From Phycisphaerales bacterium (lineage in GTDB: Bacteria > Planctomycetota > Phycisphaerae > Phycisphaerales > UBA1924): DNA of 64,000 nt. The notes beneath the pieces were generated by a model. The model was not told the origin of the DNA. It ran no database searches and was given only the letters and a program-made list of their open reading frames with translations. The DNA is taken from assembly GCA_020845755.1 (NCBI GenBank), contig JADLFE010000030.1, positions 1-64,000 on the forward strand, in the 5' to 3' direction. Of the stretch, positions 46,941 through 54,524 are shown in pieces (the stretch's first letter is position 1; the number at the start of each line of letters is the position of its first letter). Made by a program: the position numbers and the translations under genes.

Positions 46941-47966
46941 ATGCGCGGCGTGCTCGAAATCCCGGAGAATCTGCTTCCCCTCCAGGCGGCCCTGGCTCAG
47001 GGGCTCGCTCGCGTGCAGTCCCGGTTCGACTCTCACCTGGAGTCCGATCTCCCACCCGTCGCACGACTCTGCCGTCACGTCGAACGCTACCGCGGCAAGA
47101 TGCTGCGTCCATCGCTGACGCTCTTGTGCGGCCTGGCGGCCGGCGGGCGCAGCACCGACTTCGACGCCGCCATGACCGAGGTCCATGTTTCCGTTGCCGC
47201 GGTGTGCGAAATGGTTCACATGGCGACCCTCGTGCATGACGATGTGCTCGATGAGGCAGATACTCGGAGGAGCGGGCAGACGGTCAACCGCCTCCACGGC
47301 AACGAAACGGCGGTCATGCTTGGCGACCTGCTGATCGCCTCGGCGTTCCGCCTGTGCGCAACGATCGACGCCCCCACCGCCCTGGCGGTCGGTCGGGCGA
47401 GCGTGGAATTGTGCGAGGGCGAGTTGCTCCAACTCCACCACCGCGATTCGTGGTCGATCGACGAGCCGACGTATTTCGAGATCATCAACCGCAAAACGGC
47501 GGCCCTGATCGCCGTGGCGTGCGAACTCGGCGCGGTACACGCCGGAGCGGATCAGCAACTCGCCGCTTCGCTCGCATCGTTTGGGCGACGGCTGGGCGTC
47601 GCGTTCCAGATCCAGGATGACCTGCTGGACCTTCTCGGCGAGCGATCGATATTGGGAAAGCCCGTCCACAAGGACCTTGAAAAGGGAAAGCCCACCCTCC
47701 CGGTGATTCACCATCTGGCCACCGCATCGTCACGCGAACGCTCACGGATGCTCGACCTGCTCGATCACGCGGCGATCGAGATGACCCACGACGACGCAGA
47801 CCGGATCGCCGAGGCGTTGCGATCGACGGGCTCGATTGAGCACGCGCGCCATACCGCAAAGTCTCTGGTCTCCAAGGCGATCGAAGAACTATCGCGGATC
47901 CCCGAATCGCCGGCCCGCGACTTGCTCCGCGTCATGGCCGATGCGGTGGTCAGCCGCTCGCGCTAG
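46941..47966 (+). CDS. Polyprenyl diphosphate synthetase (trans-isoprenyl transferase)
   Basis: This 341-residue enzyme condenses isopentenyl diphosphate onto allylic diphosphates. First Asp-rich motif LVHDDVLDEADTRR (Asp100, Asp101, Asp104) and second FQIQDDLLDLLG (Asp226, Asp227, Asp230) are both complete. GKMLRPSL near 52-59 binds diphosphate. No bulky Phe/Tyr is seen just before the first motif (MVHMATLVHDD), which suggests a long-chain product such as octaprenyl- or heptaprenyl-diphosphate for menaquinone. That chain-length call is inference. ATG 46941 was chosen as homology starts there. The SAM methyltransferase upstream fits a quinone-related context but is not typical UbiE. Confidence 0.9.
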   Translation: MRGVLEIPENLLPLQAALAQGLARVQSRFDSHLESDLPPVARLCRHVERYRGKMLRPSLTLLCGLAAGGRSTDFDAAMTEVHVSVAAVCEMVHMATLVHDDVLDEADTRRSGQTVNRLHGNETAVMLGDLLIASAFRLCATIDAPTALAVGRASVELCEGELLQLHHRDSWSIDEPTYFEIINRKTAALIAVACELGAVHAGADQQLAASLASFGRRLGVAFQIQDDLLDLLGERSILGKPVHKDLEKGKPTLPVIHHLATASSRERSRMLDLLDHAAIEMTHDDADRIAEALRSTGSIEHARHTAKSLVSKAIEELSRIPESPARDLLRVMADAVVSRSR

Positions 47967-47985
47967 AGCCACCCCTCGAACCACG

Positions 47986-48013
47986 AAAAAACGCCCCGGG
48001 TTGTCCGGGGCGT
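47986..48013 (-). terminator. Terminator for the dockerin-tailed protein gene
   Basis: A GC-rich stem (ACGCCCCGG/CCGGGGCGT, arms 47991-47999 and 48005-48013) lies between convergent genes. The T run is on the minus strand only (AAAAA at 47986-47990), so it best serves the gene at 48045-49070. Confidence 0.82.
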
Positions 48014-48044
48014 TCGGTGAGGAGTGGACATCATACTGAACCGA

Positions 48045-49070
48045 TCAGCCCTGCTCGAAGGCGCTGGCAAAGAGGTCGTAATCGAGGGCGTTGACGAAGC
48101 AGTCGCCGTTGTAGTCGGCCTCGGGGCTTCCCGCCTCGAAGAAGGACGCGAAAAGGTCATAGTCGAGGGCGTTGATGAATCCGTCGTTGTTGTAGTCGGC
48201 GCCGTTGGAAACAACGACCACCAGATCGAGTTTGGCGGTGTTTCCGTTCGCCAAGGGCGATTCCTTGGTGTAGTACGCGGAGTAGGCGCCGCTCCCGCCG
48301 TCCGGGCCGCCCTGTGCCGGGAAGAGCGACGACACCATGAGACGGACCTGACCGTCCGCGAGGTTCTTCTTCAGATAGTCCTGGGCCGTGGGCTCGCAGA
48401 CATTGAGGTCAAAGACGACCTTGCTGCCGACGGGGACCCAGGCGCCCGGAGCGACGTTGGCGATCGTGCCGGTCGCCATGGGCGTCACATCGAAGCGTTG
48501 GCGGACCTGGCGCGACACGTCGGTCGCCACGCCGTTGGAGTCGAAGATGGCGCTGAAGCAGTTGCGGGCGCCTTCCGACGGCGGAACGATGGGTGCTCCG
48601 CCAAACGTGCTGGTCTCACCGAATGTCTGGGCTGTCCAGCCGTTGCGATAGCCCACGCCGAAGACCTCGACAGGCTTGCCGGCATCCGCGTCGGCAAGGT
48701 AGAGGGGATCGGAGTGCTGGAGGACGGTGCGGAACGAGTCAAAGGTTGGGTCGTACTGGAACTGATTGTCCACAGCGACCGTGAGGGTGAGCGTGGCGCT
48801 CACGATGCGGTACCGGGCGACCGGAAGGCCAGCCGGAACCTGGGCCGACGTCGTGAAGCCGAAGAGACCTTGGCCGTCACGATCGTCAAAGCCAGGGATT
48901 TCGATGGCACCAAAGATCGGAATCACGTATTCCTTGCCCGGCTGACCGCCGAAGGGATAGACCCATCGGTCCAGGGTGGGCACGGGATACGTGACCGAGA
49001 TCGGTTGGGCCGCAGCCCCCGATGCCAGCCAAAGTCCGAACGCAGTTACCGCCAGTGTATTCGCCTTCAT
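48045..49070 (-). CDS. Secreted protein with dockerin-like C-terminal repeats
   Basis: This 341-residue exported protein has a signal peptide (cleavage near AAAQP, residue 22). Residues about 25-290 form a beta-rich domain without a family I recognise. The last about 50 residues hold two copies of a dockerin/EF-hand-like unit, DYNNDGFINALDYDLFASFF and DYNGDCFVNALDYDLFASAF. The Asp/Asn-rich calcium loop and the LDYD.FA..FE block are alike in both. GGAGAG lies about six bases from ATG 49070. It is divergent from a pseudopilin gene at 49274. A related repeat ends the 904-residue protein at 59038. The tail probably anchors or assembles proteins outside the cell. Confidence 0.82.
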   Translation of the reverse strand: MKANTLAVTAFGLWLASGAAAQPISVTYPVPTLDRWVYPFGGQPGKEYVIPIFGAIEIPGFDDRDGQGLFGFTTSAQVPAGLPVARYRIVSATLTLTVAVDNQFQYDPTFDSFRTVLQHSDPLYLADADAGKPVEVFGVGYRNGWTAQTFGETSTFGGAPIVPPSEGARNCFSAIFDSNGVATDVSRQVRQRFDVTPMATGTIANVAPGAWVPVGSKVVFDLNVCEPTAQDYLKKNLADGQVRLMVSSLFPAQGGPDGGSGAYSAYYTKESPLANGNTAKLDLVVVVSNGADYNNDGFINALDYDLFASFFEAGSPEADYNGDCFVNALDYDLFASAFEQG

Positions 49071-49177
49071 GTTTTCTCTCCAAACATGCCCAACTCGTTG
49101 GGCGAGGCTCCCGAAACTCAGAGACTTGATGCTGAACTCTTCAAGACACAAATCTCCAAAATCGAGTTTACAACGAG

Positions 49178-49206
49178 AATGTAGTCGGGTAAAGTTGATT
49201 TGTCGA
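49178..49206 (-). promoter_or_regulatory. Promoter of dockerin-tailed protein gene
   Basis: Read on the minus strand, TCGACA (49201-49206) and TACATT (49178-49183) are separated by 17 bases. Transcription would start near 49171, giving a leader of about 100 bases. Confidence 0.55.
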
Positions 49207-49273
49207 TCCACGCCTCAAGAATTATCTGAAAGTGGGCATTTAGGGGACACGATTTACAGAAGGAGGAAGTTCG

Positions 49274-50140
49274 ATGAGGCTTCCGAATAACCGACGAGCG
49301 TTCACGCTGATCGAGCTCTTGGTCGTTATCGCCATCATCGCGATTCTGATCGCGATCCTGCTCCCGGCGCTCTCGTCAGCGCGTGCGTACGGCAAGCAGT
49401 GCCGCGAACTCACCGGTGCGCAACATCTGCTCATGGCCTACACGCTCTACGCCGACGCCAACAACGGGAAGGTCATGCCGGGCTACGCCGCAAAGAAGTG
49501 GGTCAACGGCCCGATGCAGGTCGTCGACCAGGAAGGCACGCGCATCCAGAACGAAGAAGCCATGCGCTATCCGTGGCGTATCGCGTCATACCTCAACTAC
49601 GACTTCCGTGGACTCTACAAGGAGGACCGGCTCCTCTCCCAGATGATCGGACGCCCCGACTACCGCTATGTCATCAGTCTGTACCCCTCCGTGGGCGTCA
49701 ACGCGACCTTCGTGGGCGGAAACGACAAGGCCGGCGAGTTCGACACGGCCTTCAAGTCCATGTACGGCCGCACTTACGTCGAACGCTTTGACGAAGTGAT
49801 CCGTCCCACAAAGTTGATGGTGTTCGTGTCGGCACACGACCGTGAGTATGCCGCGGCACCTGAGTTCGGGCGACCCGAGGGCTACTGCCGCGTTGAACCC
49901 CCAATCTTCACCGAGACCGGCGGGCGTCAGTGGGAAGAGACGTATAACGAGAACTCCGACGCGCCGGGGCTGAACTCGGGCTTCGTGTCCCTGCGTCACC
50001 GCGGCAAGGCGGTCGCGACCATGATCGATGGGCATGCCCAGATCATGAACTGGGAACAACTCAACGACATGCGCCACTGGGCAGACAAGGCCGATCGCCC
50101 GGACTGGGGCGTCAAACCTCGCGGACAAGCGGCCCACTAA
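49274..50140 (+). CDS. Type II secretion pseudopilin-like protein
   Basis: This 288-residue protein has a short basic leader and [20 protein letters not shown], a prepilin peptidase site plus hydrophobic helix. In the C-terminal part FVSLRHRGKAVATMIDGHA is an H-X9-DG-like motif typical of planctomycete pseudopilins. Near the middle are several aromatic residues and few Cys. AGGAGG at 49261-49266 is seven bases from ATG 49274, a strong ribosome site. It is divergent from the dockerin-tailed protein gene. No other secretion genes are near, so it is an orphan. Confidence 0.88.
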   Translation: MRLPNNRRAFTLIELLVVIAIIAILIAILLPALSSARAYGKQCRELTGAQHLLMAYTLYADANNGKVMPGYAAKKWVNGPMQVVDQEGTRIQNEEAMRYPWRIASYLNYDFRGLYKEDRLLSQMIGRPDYRYVISLYPSVGVNATFVGGNDKAGEFDTAFKSMYGRTYVERFDEVIRPTKLMVFVSAHDREYAAAPEFGRPEGYCRVEPPIFTETGGRQWEETYNENSDAPGLNSGFVSLRHRGKAVATMIDGHAQIMNWEQLNDMRHWADKADRPDWGVKPRGQAAH

Positions 50141-50154
50141 ACGATGTGATGGCA

Positions 50155-50190
50155 GGCGTCGCGGGGATTGCTCTCCTCTCCCGCGACGCC
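50155..50190 (+). other. Perfect 11-bp inverted repeat downstream of pseudopilin
   Basis: GGCGTCGCGGG (50155-50165) and CCCGCGACGCC (50180-50190) pair across a 14-base loop. No T run follows, so it is not a classical terminator; it may protect the mRNA end or be part of a bipartite terminator with the next hairpin. The region 50141-50382 holds no convincing gene. Confidence 0.55.
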
Positions 50191-50223
50191 GGGCGGATTC
50201 CACGAATAACCAGCCCCTTTCAG

Positions 50224-50277
50224 AGCGAGCAGGGCGCGTCGAACTCATCGGCGACGCACAACCCGGCTCGCTTTTTT
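50224..50277 (+). terminator. Possible bipartite terminator
   Basis: Outer arms AGCGAGC (50224-50230) and GCTCGCT (50266-50272) enclose an inner GCGTCG/CGACGC stem (50236-50241, 50252-50257), followed by TTTTTT. It would end the pseudopilin transcript. Confidence 0.5.
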
Positions 50278-50382
50278 CGTGGACGAACGCGGCGACTCAT
50301 CAGCGGCACGCGCGAACAACCCGCCGGGGTGGGCCGGGTCACTTCCTCGATCGCGGCCGAACGACACGCAGCGTTCGCACGT

Positions 50383-51021
50383 TCAAGCCTTGCCGCCCAG
50401 CACGTCATCGCCGATACCGGCCACCGCATCAAAGGTGAGGCACGCCATCGCCACCATGCGCTCAATATCGGCGTCGTCAAACGCCACGCCACGCATCGAC
50501 TGTTTGAACTCATCCCAGCGAGCCGGCTGGGTATCGCCATAGGGATCGAGCGACTCGGTACCGACCGCACCCTCGAGTTGATACGCCCGGCGAACCATCT
50601 TGGCGATGAACTTCCCGCCGTTCGTCGCGCCCTCAAGCACATACAGCGCGCCGAGCAGGGACACGGCGGACCCCGCTTCGACCTCGCCTACCTCTCGCAG
50701 AAATTTCGCGTTTGGCTCGCTTGGCCTGATTCGCGTGGCATCCAGGCCGAAGTGCTCGATATCACGCCGGCAACGCGGCTCGTGGTCCTGATGATCACGA
50801 AGGACGGCAGCGATTGCGGCGCAGCCGACGCACCGCTTCAAGGCCGCGAACAACTCGCGGTGCACGATCATCAACTGGGCAGTCAGAAGCGCGTATTGCT
50901 CGCGCGGCAACTTCCCCGTCGCCAGCGCGTGCTGGAGCGGATTTCGCTCCGCCAGCCGGTGCTTCTCCCACGTGCGATCGCGGAGCGTCTGCATCACATC
51001 TACTGCGGCGGCCTGGCTCAT
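50383..51021 (-). CDS. Heme oxygenase-like protein
   Basis: This 212-residue helical protein matches the biliverdin-producing heme oxygenase family: LRDRTWEKHRLAERNPL with the proximal heme-ligand candidate His21, and the distal helix LLGALYVLEGATNGGKFI, a Gly-rich kink over the heme. It would cleave heme to biliverdin, iron and CO in the cytoplasm. AAGGAAG lies five bases from ATG 51021. The upstream small membrane protein gene ends 13 bases earlier, and a palindrome overlapping that gene start resembles an iron-regulator site. No heme-uptake genes are in the window. Confidence 0.82.
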   Translation of the reverse strand: MSQAAAVDVMQTLRDRTWEKHRLAERNPLQHALATGKLPREQYALLTAQLMIVHRELFAALKRCVGCAAIAAVLRDHQDHEPRCRRDIEHFGLDATRIRPSEPNAKFLREVGEVEAGSAVSLLGALYVLEGATNGGKFIAKMVRRAYQLEGAVGTESLDPYGDTQPARWDEFKQSMRGVAFDDADIERMVAMACLTFDAVAGIGDDVLGGKA

Positions 51022-51034
51022 AGAGACTTCCTTC

Positions 51035-51205
51035 TCACTCGGCAATCCATAGCCCCGCCAGCGCGGGCACGAGCAGCCACAGAAGGCCCTTCACGAGGAA
51101 GAACAGAAAACCGAACAGCCCGAGGCGCCGGGCCCACGTCGGCAGCGGACACCGGGTATCGGCCCGGTTGGCGGCAAGTCCGAATTTGTTGAGACTCAGT
51201 CTCAT
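51035..51205 (-). CDS. 56-residue membrane protein upstream of heme oxygenase
   Basis: This short open frame reads MRLSLNKFGLAANRADTRCP, then LPTWARRLGLFGFLFFLVKG, then LLWLLVPALAGLWIAE and a stop. One hydrophobic helix (about 30-53) follows a basic, positively charged stretch, so it would be a single-span protein with a cytoplasmic N terminus. The 13-base gap to the heme oxygenase start suggests one transcript. I found no Shine-Dalgarno before ATG 51205; the ATG lies inside the 15-base palindrome 51190-51204. Function is unknown. It could be an accidental frame, but its composition and placement favour a gene. Confidence 0.6.
   Translation of the reverse strand: MRLSLNKFGLAANRADTRCPLPTWARRLGLFGFLFFLVKGLLWLLVPALAGLWIAE
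51190..51204. promoter_or_regulatory. Candidate Fur-type palindrome
   Basis: TGAGACTCAGTCTCA is a perfect 7-1-7 palindrome. Fur-type sites have the 7-1-7 form TGAnAATnATTnTCA; this one differs only by C/G at the inner A/T pair. It overlaps the start codon of the 56-residue frame upstream of heme oxygenase. A perfect 7-1-7 palindrome is expected a few times per 64 kb by chance, so the location is the main support. Confidence 0.35.
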
Positions 51206-51278
51206 TTGATTCAAAGCCTACAAGGCGACTTCTCGGTCGTCAAGGCGCGACCAAAAATCGCCGCTACCGTCTGGACCT

Positions 51279-52691
51279 ATGCAGACGAAAACCGACTTTC
51301 TCGGCGACATGACAGCCCGCGGCCTGGTCCAGCAGACGACCGGCGACGAGGCCCTGAAGCACCACCTCTCCACAGGCACGCGGCGGGCGTATGTCGGCTT
51401 TGACCCCACCGCCCCCAGCCTGACCATCGGCAACCTGGTCGGCATCATGGCGCTGGTGCGGTTTGCCCGGGCGGGGCACCAGGCGATCGTGGTCGTGGGC
51501 GGCGCGACGGGGCTGATCGGTGACCCGTCTGGCAAGAGCAAGGAACGCGAGCTCAACACGCCGGAAACCGTCCGCGTGAATGTCGAAGGGCAACGCCGAA
51601 TCTACGAAGCACTCTGGGCGAACGCGGGCCTGGGCCGCCCTGAGATCCGCAACAACTACGACTGGTTCAAGGAGATCTCGTTCCTCGACGCGCTCCGCGA
51701 CATCGGCAAGCACTTCTCGGTCAACATGATGATCCAGAAGGAATCGGTGAAGGAACGCCTGCACAACCGCGACCAGGGCATCAGTTACACCGAGTTCAGC
51801 TACATGCTGCTTCAGGCATACGACTTCAAGCACCTGTGGGAAAAGGAAAGCGTCACGATCCAGATGGGCGGGTCGGACCAGTTCGGCAACATCGTGTGCG
51901 GCATCGACCTGATCCGGCGCAGCGACGGGGCCTTCCGCGCCTCGGTCGAACTTGAAGACTCGCTGGTGTCGCAGTACCTGAGATTCGAGGACAAGAACAC
52001 CGCCGAGGCACGCGCGATCGACGCCAAGATCAAGGCCAACGAGAAATCGAGGCTGGAGCGATCGTCGCACGGCCTGACCTGGCCGCTGGTCACCAAGGCC
52101 GACGGCGGGAAGTTCGGCAAGACCGAGAGCGGGGCGATCTGGCTGACGGCGGATCGCACGAGCCCGTACGCGTACTACCAGTTCTGGCTGAACGCGGCGG
52201 ACGCGGACGTGATCCGCTTCCTCAAGACCTTCACGCTGCTGGAGATGGCGGAGATCGAGGCGCTGGAAGCCTCCATGAAAGCCAATCCCGGCGCCCGCGA
52301 GGCGCAGCGTCGATTGGCGCAGGAGGCGACGGCGCTCCTGCACGGGCGCACCGCGATGGAGCACGCCGAGAGCGCGGGCAAGGCGCTGTTCAGCGGCGAT
52401 ATCGCCCACCTGCCCGAGGCATTGCTCAGCGAAATCTTCGCCAGCGCACCGACCAGCACCCACGCCAAGGACAAGCTCGGCGAGGGCGTCGCGATTCTCG
52501 ACCTGCTCGTCGAGACGGGGCTTGCCCAGTCCAAGCGCGAGGCCCGCGAGTTCCTCACGTCGGGCTCGGTCGCGGTCAATGGGCGAAAGGTCGGCGTGGA
52601 CGACAAGCTCCAGGCGAGCGATCTCTTGCACGGCAAGGTCATCGCGATCCGGCGCGGCAAGAAGAATTGGCACGTCACGACGTGGGCGTAG
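51279..52691 (+). CDS. tyrS: Tyrosyl-tRNA synthetase
   Basis: This class I synthetase charges tRNA-Tyr. PSLTIGN (46-52) is the HIGH-like motif, GGATGLIGDPSGKS the ATP/tyrosine loop, MGGSDQFGNIVCGIDL the tyrosine-binding region, and KFGKTESG (278-285) the KMSKS-like loop. A C-terminal S4 RNA-binding domain (FLTSGSVAVNGRKVG) ends the 470 residues. Between GIDLIRR and LTWPL there are about 51 residues (215-265) where E. coli has about eight, so there is a charged helical insertion next to the active site. No strong ribosome site precedes ATG 51279. Its last 17 bases overlap the convergent zinc-ribbon gene. Confidence 0.94.
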   Translation: MQTKTDFLGDMTARGLVQQTTGDEALKHHLSTGTRRAYVGFDPTAPSLTIGNLVGIMALVRFARAGHQAIVVVGGATGLIGDPSGKSKERELNTPETVRVNVEGQRRIYEALWANAGLGRPEIRNNYDWFKEISFLDALRDIGKHFSVNMMIQKESVKERLHNRDQGISYTEFSYMLLQAYDFKHLWEKESVTIQMGGSDQFGNIVCGIDLIRRSDGAFRASVELEDSLVSQYLRFEDKNTAEARAIDAKIKANEKSRLERSSHGLTWPLVTKADGGKFGKTESGAIWLTADRTSPYAYYQFWLNAADADVIRFLKTFTLLEMAEIEALEASMKANPGAREAQRRLAQEATALLHGRTAMEHAESAGKALFSGDIAHLPEALLSEIFASAPTSTHAKDKLGEGVAILDLLVETGLAQSKREAREFLTSGSVAVNGRKVGVDDKLQASDLLHGKVIAIRRGKKNWHVTTWA

Positions 52692-53421
52692 CAGCCCGCT
52701 TGCGCGGACGCCACAGCGAACCAACGAGAGCCAGCGTAATGCTGGTCCAGATCACTCCGCGCCACGCGGCGTCACGCGAAACGAGCGGTTGGTGGCCGCC
52801 CGCAAGCCAGCCGTCAAGGTCGGTAAAGTCTGATACTCCTGGGATGACCAGACCGCGGGCGGCCCAGAAGAAGGTCACGGCAAGAAGCGCTGCCGTCGCA
52901 GCCAGTGAATAGGCCATCGATCGCCACCAGATCGGCGATGGGGATGCGATCAAGATGCGCATGAGCAGGGAAATCTGGAGAAGCGTCAGAAGCAGTGCGG
53001 GAGTCGCCGTCCAGATCATGTAGGCTCCGGACTGACTCCATTGCGGGCTCGACTGAGCGTTAATGAGGATCGACATGCCGACGCCAAGCGACGCTATGGC
53101 GGCAATATGCCATGTCGCAGCCTTGTGTACCTGAACATCTGACCAGCGAATGCTCGTCCAGAGGGACATCGCAAACCACAGACTCCATGCAACCACCTCA
53201 ACGTCGCGCGCCGCCGACCCAACTCCCACGCCAGCGAGCACGCCCATGAACGCGAGAGTCGCCAGAACCATCAGCGCACATCGCTTGTTGACGGCGGCCT
53301 TCTTCAAGCGCTTTGCTTGTTCGGCTTGTTCATACGACAGCCCACACTCCGGGCAGACGTCGCTCGGGAGTCCTTCGGCGGAAGAGCCGCAGTTTGGACA
53401 GGACCTGTCCACGTTGCTCAC
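52675..53421 (-). CDS. Zinc-ribbon membrane protein
   Basis: This 248-residue protein begins with SCPNCGSS and CPECGLSY, two CxxC knuckles (Cys8, 11, 23, 26) forming a zinc ribbon. After a Lys/Arg-rich linker come about five hydrophobic segments (near 49-68, 73-90, 105-120, 130-155 and 168-188) and a C-terminal helix that ends in basic RPRKRA. Such proteins are frequent in planctomycetes and have no known function. Its end overlaps the tyrS end by 17 bases on the opposite strand. No neighbour clarifies its role. Confidence 0.75.
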   Translation of the reverse strand: MSNVDRSCPNCGSSAEGLPSDVCPECGLSYEQAEQAKRLKKAAVNKRCALMVLATLAFMGVLAGVGVGSAARDVEVVAWSLWFAMSLWTSIRWSDVQVHKAATWHIAAIASLGVGMSILINAQSSPQWSQSGAYMIWTATPALLLTLLQISLLMRILIASPSPIWWRSMAYSLAATAALLAVTFFWAARGLVIPGVSDFTDLDGWLAGGHQPLVSRDAAWRGVIWTSITLALVGSLWRPRKRAATPTS

Positions 53422-53491
53422 CTACCCCATCAGGATAGCACCAACACGACGCGCTCTCACGCGACGTGCGTCGGCGCGAGGCTCGCGGAGA

Positions 53492-54460
53492 CTACTGCAC
53501 CAGTCCCTTCGTGAGGCGCATGAACGCGGTTTCCAGGTTCACGGGCTCTTCGGTGAACTTGCTGATGCGGAAGCCGTGGTTCACCAGCACGTTGGGTATG
53601 TCGGACGCGCTCCGCCCGGCGGTTTCGTCGAAGGTGATGTGGATCAGGGGGAGCGTGACGCCCTTGCTGGCCGCGCCGTCGGACTCGGCCATCGCAACTT
53701 TCTTGACGCCGGGCACGCGGGCCAAGAGTTGGGCCGCATCGGCGACTCGCTCGGTCACGCCGACGTGGAGCACGTGCCCGAGCTTGGCGCGTTTGACGAT
53801 TTCGTCGACGCCGCCGTTGAAGAGAAGCTGCCCGCGCTCGATCACCCCCACCACGTTGCACAGTTCCGCAAGTTCGGGCAGGATGTGCGACGAGATGAGG
53901 ATCGTCTTGCCCATGCGGCTGAGTTCCTTGAGCAGTTCGCGCATCTCGATGCGGGCGCGCGGATCAAGGCCCGACGCCGGCTCGTCCATGAGCAGGACCT
54001 TGGGGTCGTGGAGCAGCACGCGCGCGACGCTGAGGCGCTGACGCATGCCGCGCGAGAGCGAGTTCACTTCCGCCGTCGCCTTGTCGGTGAGGTCGGTGAG
54101 GTCGAGCACGTCGCCGACGACCTTGCGGCGTTGCACGCCGTGGATGTTGTACGCGGCGGCGAAGAACTCGAGATACTCGGTCACGACCATGTCTTCGTAT
54201 TGGCCGAGTTCGTCGGGGACATAGCCAATGAGGGGGCGTATCTCGCGGTTCTGATAGCCGACCGTGAGGCCGCAGACGTTGGCCTGTCCGCTGGAAGGCT
54301 TGAGGAGCGTGGCGAGGATCTTGATGGTGGTGGTCTTTCCGGCGCCATTGGGCCCAATGAAGCCGAAGCAATCACCCTCGTTGATGGTGAGGTTGAGATT
54401 GTTGAGCGCGGTGAGCTCGCCGTAGCGCTTGGTCAGGTTGATGGTCTCGATGATCGGCAC
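53492..54460 (-). CDS. ABC transporter ATP-binding protein
   Basis: This nucleotide-binding subunit has 322 residues. Walker A is GPNGAGKTT (36-44), signature LSRGMRQRLSVARVL, and Walker B VLLMDEPASGLDP; an H-loop LISSHILPELAELC is also present. The family fits exporters of the ABC-2 type (drug, gliding or polysaccharide export). The C-terminal 80 residues (about 235-322) form an accessory domain. The start is GTG 54460, with CGGAG seven bases upstream; homology MPIIETINLTKRYG begins exactly there. It lies 64 bases downstream of the large membrane protein gene. No permease gene follows in the window. Confidence 0.9.
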   Translation of the reverse strand: MPIIETINLTKRYGELTALNNLNLTINEGDCFGFIGPNGAGKTTTIKILATLLKPSSGQANVCGLTVGYQNREIRPLIGYVPDELGQYEDMVVTEYLEFFAAAYNIHGVQRRKVVGDVLDLTDLTDKATAEVNSLSRGMRQRLSVARVLLHDPKVLLMDEPASGLDPRARIEMRELLKELSRMGKTILISSHILPELAELCNVVGVIERGQLLFNGGVDEIVKRAKLGHVLHVGVTERVADAAQLLARVPGVKKVAMAESDGAASKGVTLPLIHITFDETAGRSASDIPNVLVNHGFRISKFTEEPVNLETAFMRLTKGLVQ

Positions 54461-54524
54461 GCGAAGGCTCCGGAATACTCTCACGATCAAACCCAATCGA
54501 ACCGGCCAATCCACCTGATCTGGC

